The notes: generated by a model not told the origin, from the letters alone. DNA of 64,000 nucleotides from Dioscorea cayenensis subsp. rotundata (GCF_009730915.1 NC_052474.1:6235501-6299500), one strand, 5' to 3'; positions 38,210-50,620 are shown, counted from the stretch's first letter. Numbers and translations are program-made.

Positions 38210-38835
38210 TCAATGCCAAACCAGTGAAATCTAAATTTATTTATTTTTTAATAAAATAGATAAATTATAATTCATTAAAAAAAATAAAGAAAACGAGCAA
38301 AAGCCAAAGAGTACAATAAACATAACAGCATTAAAGTTGTGTTATTCACAAAACAACAAATAAATCAACAAGTAAAAGGTGAACTCTCATCAGATTTCAT
38401 AATCTAACAATAAGCCTACTAACTGAAGAAAAATCACTAGACAGCTTTTCACTTCTGCTAGTTTGTAAGGAAGTCAACAAGTTCATCAATAGTAATACTT
38501 CCCTTGCTAAAAGAACACTGCACAAGACCTTAATGCACAACGTTAAATTAATCAAACAAAATCGAAATCAATTCCCAAATCAAGCATCCAAATTTGCCAT
38601 GAAAAAAGAATTAGAAAAGGAATATCAATATCATTTTAACTAATAAATAACTGCTGGCACCCTAAGAAAACAGAATTGTAAGAAGTGCAGGTAGTATAAG
38701 AGAACCAGCTAGTATATACCACATTACCATTGCCTCACATTTCTGCAGCATTACAATGTCAGGGCATTCATCTTGCTCTGTTACAGGACATCCCTCTCTA
38801 TCCATTTATCAACAACAGCATGATAAACAAACAGC

Positions 38836-41791
38836 TTATAATTGGGTAACAGACCTTGTCTTTGAGCTTCCAAGAGTTAGCTCCAGCTCATCAGATACAC
38901 ATTCCTCATGAATCCTCTCCCCTTCCCATGGCTTTACCACAGTTGGAGCAGGAAGGTTGCCATTACTGCTGCTTCCAAATGCAAACTCATCAGACATCTG
39001 GACATCAGGCCCAACAATAACTGGGGAGCATGTCCCACTCTGTCCTGGAGTCCACATCTGGGAACTGGAAGAACCCATTGTAGGCAATCCCCCAAATGGA
39101 TTGGATGAGACAAAGCTAAAGGTGGGTGATGAAGAACCTCCACTTGGTATTTGGAGCCCTGCTAGCCATCCAGCTGAATCAGGAATGGTTCGTCGGCCGG
39201 GGCTCGGAGGAGTGGAGGATGCTGGTTGGAAAGTGTAGTTAGCACCACCAGCCCATGAAGCCTGTGCTGCAAGGTCATCCCAGTCAGTTTTCATCCGTGG
39301 TGTGCGAGCAGTAGGAGAACTCAAAGGTGGTGTAACAGGTGCACTTATGGAACCTCCATGCATGTAAAGGTGGTAGTAATGGTTAGGATGCTTATAGGAT
39401 GAGGTTGATGAGGCAAGATTTTTAAGCCATGGAATGAGGGAAATGCCATCAGTGACATTGTTGGTGTTGTTGGCATTGGTGATGTAGGATGAAGAAGCAG
39501 GGCTAGCAAAGGATGATGATGCAGGGCTTGGGTTATATGATGTACAGGGGCTTGGCTGGTATGATGAGCAAGGGCTAGGTGAAGCTGAGGCTCCAACCAC
39601 CTCCATTGGTTCCATTGGTTTGCATCCCTGCAACAACATAAACAAAGTCATGTGAGTTTTTGATTGAAAAGAAGGAACATGATGCAAAATATATAGCTCA
39701 ATGGCAATTCACTTCCAATGAGTACATAAGGTAAAAGAATTCATAATAATCTTTGATGCTGCATCTTTGTACATATTGTACAAGAAATTACAAGTAATTC
39801 AACCTTATTAAATCAATTATTTTAAGTAAATGTATAAATCTGAAATAATGAACTTCTAATAGACACCAAAGCAAGCTATTCTGCAGCCATTACTTAAGCA
39901 ACACCTTTTTTTTTTTTAAGCAAACAACTCCTAAAAAATCACATATTTACATAGAAAATCCCGAAGTCCTCATTTTCGCATGTGACCCAATGAAATCTTC
40001 TAGATATGTGCAAAAAGCAACTAAAGAGTTATACTCCAACTAGAGCAAAGATTCAACTCCAGAGACTTTAATACAATAATCAAGAATTCAGAAAGAGTTT
40101 TCCATAAACACCAGAGATTTCTTGAAGGCATTTCCCAAAACACCATATAAAAGTACTCCCAAGTAAACATTGCAACAGGGGAGAGCAGCATCAGCAACAA
40201 CAACAACAACTGCAGAGGTTGGCAGGACGGTTATTTTCAGCCAGTGGACACAAGCAAACGTCAACCTCATCCACAGAGTACCCCCCATCAAGGCCCATAC
40301 CTTCTCCCACTCAACCCCATTGGTCCCCACTCATTCCAATCAGATTTTCAAAATAACAATAACAATAACAAACACCAAAATTAAAACTTTATATGCAGCA
40401 ATTATAAATGTCACAGGAGTATGCATGCATAAATAATAATAACAATAATAATAATAATGATTTAAAAAAAAAAAAAACTCATTTCCATTTTACATGAACG
40501 CGGCAATGAAACACAAACATTTGTAGATATATAAAATAAAAATTAACATTGTGTTACGTGTATGAAAAAAATAAAAATAAAAACTGAATTAAAATAATAA
40601 AAGCATGATAAAGGGCAAAGAGAGTGAAGGGAAATCAACGCCATCACGCGTCCCACGCCATTCCACCACTAAAATTGAAAACTTTTTTTCCGGAATGGCA
40701 TTCACGTGACCACCCTCCAACGCCTGAAAAAAGCAGCAAAAGAGCCAGCCCCGCAAAGTCTTCGACTCGCGTGCCCTGGGATTCCCATTGAGGGGTATTT
40801 CAGTCACTACAGTGATTTCAAGATCACTTCTAGGTGTAGCCTTCTGGTGGTGACACAGGGAAGACATGCCTCAAGTTCAAACCTAAATGTCAGAACTACC
40901 CTTTTTTTTTCGGATTTTTTACTTGCTTCCCCTTATGAAATACTAAATTTGGTTAGCTTTAGTTTTTGCAACGTGTGAGGTACAGGGTTTCATTTAAAAA
41001 CCTTAATTTATTTATTTTTTTAATGTTTTTTTGTCGATTCAGAGTCCTAAAAATCACTTATTCCACCACTGTCAGTCACTAAAGATACAAGTCAAAGGAT
41101 ATTATGCGGTTGATTTTGACTCGACCGTAATTTACAAAGCAACCCTTCAAAATTTCTAAATTTAATGATAATTTTAAAATCAAACTGAAACAGGAAGGGA
41201 AAAGCAAGTGATTTCCCAGAAACTAAAGTGTAATAACCAAAATTCAGCCGCTAACGTACACGGAAACAAAGGCCATAAACTCTATTACCAAAATAGATTA
41301 AAAATAATAATAATAATAATAGACCAACTAATAATTTCCAAGAAGTTACCGGGAGATAGTAAAAAAAATAAAATAAAATCCAATGATTATAACGCATGCC
41401 AAAATAATGGCTCAAATCAGCAGCAAATCACTCACTATCCAGCTAACATGCGCACAATTTGAAAAAAAAAAATTATAATAATATTTTTTTTTTTAAAAAA
41501 AAAAAGGAAGAGAAAAAGAAGTGTAGATGGGGATGGAGGTCCAATGGAGATGGAGAGATGAAGAAGAAGGGATACCTTGCGGTAAGTGGTGCCGTCCTCC
41601 TCGACGGTCCAACCGGCCTCGTTGCAAACGGCTTTGAGGACCTCGTTGTTGTCGCAGTGCTTGGGGAGCTTGTAGTTGCCGTACATCCGAAGGCCGGAGT
41701 AGATCTTGGCGGCGATCGCCCTCCGCCGTCGTTCCCTCCGCTTGTTGTTCTCCCTCTCCTTCCACGTCGGCATCCTCGAACCCGACGTCAT
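38836..41791 (-). CDS. BES1/BZR1 family brassinosteroid transcription factor
   Basis: Two exons: 41576-41791 (residues 1-72) and 38836-39627 (residues 73-335), one GT-AG intron of 1948 bp in phase 0. Length 335 aa equals the usual family size. Exon 1 is the whole bHLH-like DNA-binding domain ([10 protein letters not shown]-type [18 protein letters not shown], then [31 protein letters not shown]). Exon 2 starts GCKP. It has Ser/Pro-rich clusters with GSK3-like S/TxxxS/T spacing ([19 protein letters not shown]), the KTDWDDLA block, and an EAR repression motif LELTLG at 320-325. BES1/BZR1 proteins bind CGTG(T/C)G and CANNTG sites, and their nuclear level is set by BIN2 phosphorylation and 14-3-3 binding. 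The ATG at 41791 gives the common MTSGSR start; an in-frame ATG seven codons upstream (41812) is less likely. Closest to the BEH2/BEH4 type. Confidence 0.95.
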
Positions 41792-42077
41792 CTTGATCTT
41801 CTCTTCCCCCAACCCCGAGTCCTTCGAATCCGATCCCTCGCTTGAGTTTCACTGAAGACGAAGAGAGGTTGCGATCTCGTGGCGACGGCGGAGGACTGAG
41901 TGTTGGGCCGGTTTAAAGAAATGGTGGCATTAAATGCAGCTCGGACCATCAGAAAAAGCCCACGGAATTGTGTGAAATTACGAGATTGCCATTGGGGGCA
42001 GAGAGATTGGAAGGAGAGTGAGGTGAGGGAGAGGGGTGGGTATGATGGGGAATGAGGAGGGGGACATGAAGCCGTCT

Positions 42078-42087
42078 CGCACGTGCG
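42078..42087. promoter_or_regulatory. CGCACGTGCG palindrome: BRRE on both strands around a G-box core
   Basis: A perfect 10-bp palindrome about 290 bp upstream of the BES1-type gene. Each strand reads CGTGCG, a brassinosteroid response element bound by BZR1, and the centre is the G-box CACGTG. The match is seen; autoregulation is inferred. Confidence 0.5.
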
Positions 42088-42199
42088 AAGGCTTCATTCG
42101 CGGGAACAAAGAGGGAGGAGAGAAAATGAGTTTATGAGTGCTTATCCCGAGGCATCACCCAAATCACAGACAGAATAATGATCATGTAGCTGTGGTAGA

Positions 42200-45100
42200 G
42201 TTTGGGAGGCGACGCAAGCCTCGCCCCCTCCTGTCTTTTTTTATTAATTGAGGTTTTTTTTTTAATAATAAAATATGCTAATTTGATTTATAAATAGTTA
42301 TTTTTTAGTGTCAATTATCTTGTTATATTTTTTTTTTCTCTTTCAATTAATTGGGAAATATTAAGGAACTTAAAACTAATCATTAATGATCCAGTATGCT
42401 AAAAAAAGTTTTAATTATTTTTATGTATAAATAAACCAAGAAAATATGTGAAGTGAATTTTTATTTTTATTATTTTTTAAAAGTGTTTATGTCAAATAGA
42501 TTTGTGGTTAAAACTTAAATAATAAACAATCTTATTATATATATTATTTATATATATATATATATGAAATTGATCAATTAAAGATGATATTTATTAATAA
42601 TTATTGGAGGGAATGAAATTGATATTGGATATCTTTGAACTAAAGTTCAGAGCATGAAAATAACATGTTAAAAAACAATTATAGGTATGTTAATTGTAAA
42701 ATTATAAGTAATGTTCAATTAATTTATACAAATATATTTGTACACCACAATTTGTCTCCTTAAACCAATTTAGCACACATTCATCTTCAATTTTGTGATT
42801 CCAATTAATTACTTAGTTAATTGCTATTAATTTGTTTATATGCATGCACTCACAAAGTCACAAGATCTCTGATCAAATCCAAAATTTCCAAATATTTATT
42901 TCAAAAACATTTTGTTAAAGTCATTTCCAAAATTCAAAATCAGCCTGTCAGATATTTTATTTGAAAATTATAATTTTTTAAATTCATACAAAAATCTACA
43001 AATTCTTGGAAATTGTGTTTTGTTTTGCTCAGTTTAAGATTTTTAAATATTAACAAATAATTGAATGCAGTTAGAAACAGTGAATGTCCATCTGTGCCTA
43101 CACACACAGAAATTACTCTAGTGTTAGTAACATGAAAATTTATAATTTTAGAAAATAATAATTAACAAATATAAAATACTCGTAAATACTCAAGCAAGCT
43201 AGCTGTACTAATAATCCGCCAAAAAGTATCTTTTGAATGGTTTAAATTTTTTTTCTAAATTTTATTTGTATTAATTTTATGTCAATCTATCTCATCTGAT
43301 ATATTTTATATGGTTTGATAGTTTATTTATATTATTAAAAAATGTGCTAATTTATACTTATTTTTCACTAATATAACACAACAATAATAGCATAATAGTC
43401 TCTTGTCTCAAAATCCTGAAAACATCATTTTCTTAATAACTTGCAACTTTATAAAAAGACAAGCATTATTTAACAAACATGTAGATACGGGGTTACACTA
43501 ATTATAGTAGTTTACCGACTTTTTAATGACAAATCCTCTCTTGTCATGTAATTTTAGAGAAAAAAAAATATTATTTTTCTCGCATGAAACCCACGCAAAG
43601 GCAATCAAATAATAACAATAAACATGACTAGTTCTCTAATGTACAATACATGAACAATCTTGATAATCAGTGCTATGAGAGTATTTTTTTAAAAAAAGTG
43701 GATGAACCACATTCATTAATAAAAAAAGAGTTAACAAAAACAAAAGAAGCCATAGGCTCTACAAAAAGCAACCAACCACGAAGTGGAAAGAAGAAAAAAA
43801 AAGCCAATAGGGAGGGCAAACATAAGGACCTAAAAGAGGAGGAAATCCTTCAGCCCAACAGAGAGTAAAATTTTCAACCCTTATATATTTGCACTGTTTA
43901 CAGTTATTAATATGAAAAATGAATGTATTTAAATAAACATGCATAAACAAAACAATAAATACAAGGTGTTTGAGTCAAAGGTCGAGTTTGAAGCCTCCTT
44001 TTTTAAAATATATTATTTATATCTTAAAAAACAGAGGAAAAAAACAATAAAATCATGAAATTAGCTTATTCACACAAATCAAATTGGATAAAATGGGTTT
44101 AAAAAAAAGGTTGGAACACTATGTGCGTAGATAATGTGTTGTGATGGATAAATGATTGGTATAGTGTTGTTCAACAAAAAAATCCTAGTAACCATCATGC
44201 ATCTCACCAACCTTGAAACTAAAGTCAGGCTCTCATTTGAAGAAATTAATCAAATGCGTGTGGATAGAAGCCTCTATTATACTACAGAGAATGACACTTT
44301 ATCTGTCTGTGTGCCTTGCAATCCAAGTTTTCTTATTTTTCATAAATTTATTTCAATTCGTCAGATTTAACTTATCTTAATCTTTGATTTATTAATGTTT
44401 TTAAGAACATAATTTTTTAAATTAGTTTGACAATATACCGAAACTTTAATAATAAAATAGTGGCCGTTTTTTCCCATACAAACTTTGCTTTACAATTTTA
44501 TTTTTTATTTTTTTTTATAAATTTACTTCAGTTTGTCAGATTCTATTTTTTTTAATCGTTCATTTGCTGAGACCATGAATTTTAAAACAGTTCAAAATTA
44601 TACTGAAACTCTAAAAAAAAAATAGTGGGTGTGTTTTTTTTTCCTATACAATGACTCAAACTTGAAATCACTCCCTGTTGGAACCAACCCTGCTGGTTAT
44701 TATTATGTTTTCATGTCTCTAAAATTTTTATTGTATTTCATAACAGTATTATGAGATTTACAAATAAAAAGGACTGCATCTAGCCCCATAACTATAAAAT
44801 ATTTCATCACTAGATAGTCTAGTAAAAATCACCATGAGTGATATAAGGTCGAATCCTTTATAGTATAATGTACAATATATTGTAAAAATATGGTATTGGG
44901 ACTATTCACTCACTGTTCATATGGTCCTTTGTGGGTGAAACCGTATTCTCCACCCCTCCAGGGTTGTAAGGCAAAGGATTTACCATTAAGAGATTGTGAC
45001 CATTGATATATCATTTTGGGCGTATATGTCATGTCTATAATTACCCAGCGTATTAGTTCGTCCTATATAGTAAATCTCTGGGAGTATTAAATAATTATAA

Positions 45101-45320
45101 CTGGTGGACCATCGTATTTGTCTGTCTCTTTGACATTCCGACGAGGCTTGTCTCCTAGCTTAAAAGTAAAATTCACCACTTAAAATTATAGGGAAAAAAA
45201 AACATAAACAGTGAGATAAGATGACTGGAAAACACGTTAATAATTTAAAACAATAATTTATCCTTTTAATAATAATAATAATAATATAACTTGAAAAAAA
45301 AAAGACAGCAAAAAAGTCAC
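42200..45320. other. Intergenic, AT-rich
   Basis: More than 3 kb with no supported gene. It contains the possible LINE tail at 43655-43870 and a block at 44930-45150 that resembles 37370-37610 (shared words include TTTGTCTGTC and GCTTGTC after a GTGGG...CTCC run). The rest shows nothing recognisable. Confidence 0.55.
43655..43870 (-). repeat. Possible 5'-truncated LINE 3' end
   Basis: Read on the minus strand it contains TTATTAATGAATGTGGTTCATCCAC followed by T- and A-rich runs, a pattern common at the 3' ends of plant L1-type LINEs. No reverse transcriptase sequence is left. Tentative. Confidence 0.3.
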
Positions 45321-45332
45321 CCAATTTTTTCA

Positions 45333-45831
45333 GGTAAATTTTTCCAGTGAGTACTTAAGTTTGGCCTTACATCAGTTTGAGCGCTAACTTTCAATTTGTA
45401 TCAAAATGAGTATCAAGCTTTAATTTCATTTCTCCAATCGGGTAATTGGAGATTTCCGGTGAATTTTTGGTGACGTGGACACCAAAAAGCTTACGTGGAT
45501 GCCCTGGGTCCACGCCACCGACTCACCAACTCATTTTATGTGGACAAAAAAACATCACATTAATTTACAATAGCTGATATGTACATCCTACGTGGATAAA
45601 AAAACACCACATTGGTTTAGTAGCTGATTTGGCGAGTCAATAACGTGGACCCAGGGCAGCCAAGCAAACTTTTTAAGCATCTACATCACCTAAAATTCAC
45701 TGAAAATTCTCAATTATCCTGTCAGAGAAATGAAATTAAAGTTTAGTGCTTATTTTAATATAAATTGAAAATTATTACTCCCAAACTGATATAAAGCCCA
45801 AACTTAGATGCTCACACACGAAAAATTTACC
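45333..45831. mobile_element. Non-autonomous Mutator-like or fold-back element
   Basis: About 499 bp, almost entirely inverted repeat: the left arm from GGTAAATTTTTC runs to CCTGGGTCCACG and the right arm mirrors it with about 75-80% identity. Flanks 45321-45332 and 45832-45843 match at 11 of 12 bases (CCAATTTTTTCA / CCAATTTTGTCA), a probable target duplication. The terminus resembles the GAGTAAATTTTTT ends of the MULEs at 24503 and 56231. No coding capacity. It ends about 320 bp before the HSFA4 start codon. Confidence 0.7.
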
Positions 45832-45929
45832 CCAATTTTGTCACTCGTAACCACCGGAGAAACAATAAGCAGCTTAAAACTTGAAACCTGGGAGTCAAAC
45901 AGGAAGCTGCTCTCTTACTCGCTTGGCCT

Positions 45930-45942
45930 TTCTAGAAATTTC
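45930..45942. promoter_or_regulatory. Three-unit heat shock element upstream of HSFA4
   Basis: TTCTAGAAATTTC is a perfect TTCnnGAAnnTTC, the trimer-binding site of heat shock factors, about 210 bp upstream of the ATG. A two-unit site TTCCAGAA follows at 45970-45977. The motif is clear; its use in vivo is inferred. Confidence 0.65.
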
Positions 45943-46148
45943 CACGTTTCCCCCCAGCACCGCCTCCACTTCCAGAAAACCAACCGCGGAAGTCGTCCAA
46001 AGATAGAAACGAAGGCAAAATCCCCCACTTCCCGGAAAACAACTCAACTCACATCCTTTTTATCCCTTCTTCGAAGATCTACGCATTTCCAAACCCTTCT
46101 TTAATGGTTGTTGGCCGCTGATTCCTAGGGTTTTGGGATTGGGGCCAG

Positions 46149-49028
46149 ATGGACGGGTCTCATGGAACCTCAGCCTCGACTTCTCCAGCGCCGTTCCTCA
46201 CTAAGACCTACGATATGGTCGATGATCCGGCGTCGGACGCTATCGTCTCGTGGAGCCCGTCGAGTAGCAGCTTCGTCGTTTGGAAGCCGCTCGAATTCGC
46301 CCGTGACCTTCTCCCTAAGTACTTCAAGCACAACAACTTCTCCAGCTTTGTTCGTCAGTTGAATACTTATGTAAGTGATGATCTAAATTTTGAAATTTGA
46401 GCTGGATTTTTAGATGTTTGGAGTTTTATTTGTTCTTCTGTGTCTGATTTATTAGCTTTGAAATTGAATGAGAATAGGAATTGATTTTGATTTTGATTTT
46501 GATGACAAACCAGTGGATTGAATGGTATTTCTAGCATTTTAATGGAATCTGGTTCTTGGGCTATAGTTTACTGTGGAAAATCAATGAGAAATCGAAAGGC
46601 TTTTCTGCTTGGTAGCTCAGTTTTCAGTCACGTATGCAGATTGAATCAACTTAGGGTTGGTGATGTTTGGGATGCTGATATATTAGGGGTTGTCTCCTAT
46701 ATCAGTTTAATGGAATCTGGTTCTTAGGCTATAATTTAGTTATCGAGAATCAATAGGAAGTTGAGATGCTTGACTACTATAAATCAAGTTTATTCTTTCT
46801 CACTGTTTACAGTAGATAGGATGTGAACTATTTTTTGATCCAATTGAAGTGGGTATCTATGATACCCACCCTCGCTTGCATTGTTTACAATACTAGTGAT
46901 CGAATAATGTACCGGGGTGTTCTTGTATCTTATTGGAATCTGTGTCTTGGGCTATCATAAAACATTGAGAATCAAATAGAAGTTGAGATGCTTGCTGCCT
47001 TTTTATTTGTTAGCACTGTGTACAATTAATGTGTATCAATGCCTGAGTTTTGGGTACAAACAATGTTTCAATATGCTTGATGCGTAAAATCTACAATCTG
47101 CAAATTCAAAATTTAAACCCTTCATTTATGTTGGATTGTTTAGAAGACTGGTGTTCATTTTGTGTCCAATATACTGAGTATTTTACCATGTTAATTGTTA
47201 ATTGATTCAGGTTCTCAGGCTATATTTTAATGTAGAGAACCAGGAAAAGCTGTGATGCTTATTTTCTTTGAAGCTTATTCTTCAGTGTTCTTTATGAAGA
47301 ATATGTTTGTTTGCAGAAAGCTACTTCACTCTTGTGCCTGAGTCAATTTAATAGCTGTAATCAGCTTATCTGAAGTCAAACCCCAACCTTTAAATATCAC
47401 TGTTCTTCTCATTCTCATTTGATAAATAGGATCAGGTACATGGATTTTAGGGAACTATTACCTTGGAGAGAGATTCAGTGTATCACATCCATTATCAGGT
47501 TCTTGGGATTTTCTATTCGAATCGTAGATGATGGGAATCAATTGCAATTGATGCCCCTATAAGCACGTTATTTAGCTTCTTACTCTCGTGTCATTTTTAA
47601 TTTTAAAAATATTTGGAGATCAATTTTGTGTGCTTAAATAATCTTGTGTCATTTTTAATTTTAAAAATATTTGGAGATCAATTCTGCTTTCTTAAATAAT
47701 AGATCATGCCTCCCTCTGTGGATGAGGCTTGATTTGTGAAGTTTGCTAACTTTAGAAAGCAGCAACCTTAGTTTTTCTTTTTGTTAGAGAAAATTGGTTT
47801 AGATATTGTTATGATTGTTGTTTTTTTTTTTCTTCACAATATTTGAATTTCTTGTTTGATTAATTTATGTTGTGTTATGAATATATATGTATATACTCAG
47901 GGCTTCAGAAAAGCTGATCCTGATCAATGGGAGTTTGCAAATGAGGAGTTTGTAAGAGGACAGAGGCACCTCTTAAAGAATATTCACAGACGCAAGCCAA
48001 TCCATAGCCGTTCTTTGCCCCAGAGTACATTCGGGCATTTGACAGATGCTGAAAAGCAAGATCTTGAGGAGGAGATTGAGCGGCTAAAACATGATAAGGG
48101 CATCCTCATTTTTGAGCTTCAGAAATACACCCAAGAGCAGCATGGCATGGAAAGGCATATGCAAAATTTAGAGGAGAGGTTGCATACAGTGGAGCAGCGT
48201 CAGAGACATTTGATATCTTTCTTAAGTAAAACTGTACAGGGGCCTGGTTTTCTGCCTGATAGCTTCTATCAGTCTGATATCCATCACAAGAAGAGAAGAT
48301 CACCTAAATTTGACTATTTCCTTGAGGATAGCATCGCAGAAGAGAATCAGATTGTAGAGTTCCAGTCTTGGAGTTTGGAGAAACAAGACACTGGACTTAT
48401 GCAGGCTTTTGACATCGAACCTTTTGATAAGATTGAATCATCTTTGAATTCCTTGGAGGCTTTTTTCCGCAGTGTTAGCGAAGCCTCTGGCGGGGATATG
48501 TGGTATGATGATAGAATGCCTTCTCAGCCTTCTGGGATGGTTCTCACTGAGGTGAATGCATCATCTGAGGAGACTGATGTTAATATGAGACCATCATCAC
48601 CTAAACTGTTTCCTTCTTCCCCTTGTTTGGGAGATATCCATTCCTCTCCAGAGCTGGCAGAGTCAACTAGTAATGTTGGAAGCCCCAGTTTGCCTACAAT
48701 AGAAAGTCACAAAGATACACGTAATAAGATTTCTGAGATAGATGTCAATTCTGAGCCCACTGGTCATGAGGATCATTCATTCACAAATCAAGCAAATGAA
48801 ACTCCTCCTGCCCAGCAGGCTGGGGTGAATGATGTATTTTGGGAACAATTTCTCACAGAAACTCCAGGTTCATCTGAAACTCAAGAAGTTCAGTCAAAAA
48901 GACAAGATGCAGAAACAGATAGAAGTCTAGGAAAGACGACAGAAAAGGTGAACATATGGTGGAACAAGAAGAATCTCGATCATCTTACGGAACAGATGGG
49001 ACACCTCACTCCAACTGAGAAAACATAA
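46149..49028 (+). CDS. HSFA4: Heat shock transcription factor class A4
   Basis: Two exons, 46149-46370 and 47901-49028, joined at the position in the DNA-binding domain (after RQLNTY, before GFRK) where nearly all plant HSFs have their intron; 449 aa. DNA-binding domain about residues 13-105, HR-A/B coiled coil about 120-190 with the class A insertion ([20 protein letters not shown]...[19 protein letters not shown]). The nuclear localisation signal KKRR is near 204, the AHA activation motif [10 protein letters not shown] near 385-394, and the leucine-rich export signal [11 protein letters not shown] near 434-444. AHA sequence and C-terminus ([10 protein letters not shown]) place it in HSFA4, whose members act in oxidative-stress, heavy-metal and cell-death responses (rice SPL7 is one). 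The ATG lies directly before the domain, with no upstream in-frame alternative in the short leader. Confidence 0.95.
47575..47700. repeat. Tandem duplication in the HSFA4 intron
   Basis: Two near-identical copies of about 56 bp, each reading TGTCATTTTTAATTTTAAAA then TATTTGGAGATCAATT, separated by TGTGCTTAAATAATCT. Very little divergence, so recent. Confidence 0.9.
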
Positions 49029-50300
49029 TGGCAGATTTTTTCCCCTGGTATATATACTTCTGGTTGTTTACTATTATAGCCTAATGGTCTTGTGCAAGTT
49101 GAATGGTAATGTATTTCCTGATTCTTCCTTGTATATAAGGAGTTTCCTGCTTCCTTCCCCATAATCCTTTTCTTTTAACTGTATTTGTTGTTGTACTAGT
49201 ATCATTGTTCTTTTGTCAAATTTGTTGGTTCATAGATACATTTAGCCACTTGCAAAGTTTATTGCCTCAGTTTACCTTGACCTCCTTGTGATGAAAAGTG
49301 TAGTTCATTTAGATTCTTGTGTATTTCCTTAAACAGCTATTTATGTTCATGATCTGAATAAGACTGAATATGCTGTGGTATTATATTCTGAAATTCATTA
49401 GCAAAAACAAATTAGGATGACAAATAGAACCATTTCATCAACATGATTTCTTAACTTGTTTCTGTTTATGAATCTTGGCAGTACAGGGAATGTTTTAGAT
49501 TACCAGGCAATTTGTTGTATCATGTTGTATAATCTGGGTTGTGTATATTGAATGCTGAAATCTTATAATGGCTCCCCAAATGCTTTCCCATACATTTCTC
49601 AAGGTCATCACTGTCATCGTATTTAAACAAATATTTCAATGATACAAATATTTCAATAATACGTAACTTGTACACGAAAAAAAAAAAAAAAATTTGATGT
49701 CAAAAGCTATCAATAGAGGATGAAATGTATCGACACTTTGATACCTTAAATAATATCTGCTAATTGTAGCGACTGCTCATGGTAATATTTACAATCTTAA
49801 ATTTATATGTTCAATGCCTTTTAGATTCTTAGTTGATCAATATTTTGTGTACTTGTTGGCCTTATTGGGTACTTCTCAAACAATGTATTAATGCCTCAAA
49901 CTTCATCGAGTATGGAATCTTTGACGTCCACTGTGCAAGGTCCATTGATATGCATCTTGGTTATTCCGCTGATTGCTGAATTTCTGATCTACATGCCTTG
50001 TAACTTTGCCCAATTATAAGTCGGAATGCTGATAAATTTATGCAAAAGTGTTTGGTTTCCTTCAGTTGGCTTAATGTTTTCTCAGGTGTTGTCAATCCGG
50101 AGAGTTGTCTTCTCTTATAACTACTCTATATACTCTTTTCTTATTTTATTTTATTGTTGGTTGTAGATGTTCTCTGATTGAAGTGTTGTAAGTGGTGTAG
50201 TTTGCATTTCAATGTCTCAAACGCCAGATATTTGTGTTCATTGTGCAAGGACTATCTATGCTAATGTTTTTTGACAAGAGGAACAGACAGTCTGAAGACC
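49029..50300. other. HSFA4 3' flank and intergenic
   Basis: Probable 3' UTR directly after the stop, then AT-rich sequence with a 14-A run near 49678. No gene seen. Confidence 0.55.
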
Positions 50301-50309
50301 TGTTAAACT

Positions 50310-50495
50310 GTTAGGGGCGTGCATAAGCTTCGGTAGGGTAAGTAGGGGTGGAGTCTACGCACACATGAGTGCTGGGACCACTCACACACAACTACCGCTT
50401 ACATCTCCCAGAAATGTGCCCTCAACCGAGAATCGAACTCTCACCACTCGATGAAGAGCTCTATCGGTGACTCGTATACCAATAGACCATTTGGT
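50310..50495 (-). mobile_element. Probable tRNA-derived SINE
   Basis: On the minus strand TGGTCTATTGG (50479-50489) fits a pol III A box and AGTTCGATTCT (50429-50439) fits a B box, about 40 bases apart. The tRNA-like head is followed by a body ending near 50312 (CTTATGCACGCCCCTAAC). The head cannot fold as an intact tRNA because the arms do not pair, so it is a SINE and not a tRNA gene. The copy GTATACCAAT occurs twice at its 5' edge. Confidence 0.6.
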
Positions 50496-50620
50496 CGTAT
50501 ACCAATATTGGTTGTTCTTTGTATAATAGTGGGTTTCCTTCGAGATGCTAATATTGGTTGTTCTTTGTATAATAGTGGGTTGTTCTTTGTATAATAGTGG
50601 GCTTCCTTCGAGATGCCTTA
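50495..50620. repeat. Short tandem repeat TTGTTCTTTGTATAATAGTG
   Basis: Three copies of the 20-bp core, two of them followed by GGTTTCC or GGCTTCC and TTCGAGATGC. Adjacent to the SINE. Confidence 0.85.

Larger units (their letters stand above)
36970..38835. other. Intergenic with repeats
   Basis: No gene. It contains a unique-looking block at 37370-37610 resembling 44930-45150, a TAA microsatellite and a hAT-like MITE. The last part is the BES1 3' flank (minus strand). Confidence 0.55.

Noticed and set aside
46065-46078. TTCTTCGAAGA as another heat shock element
   Set aside because: TTC and GAA are directly joined without the two-base spacer required by the element.
50400-50495. tRNA gene on the minus strand
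   Set aside because: Box A and B words are present but the cloverleaf arms do not pair, so a SINE is the better reading.
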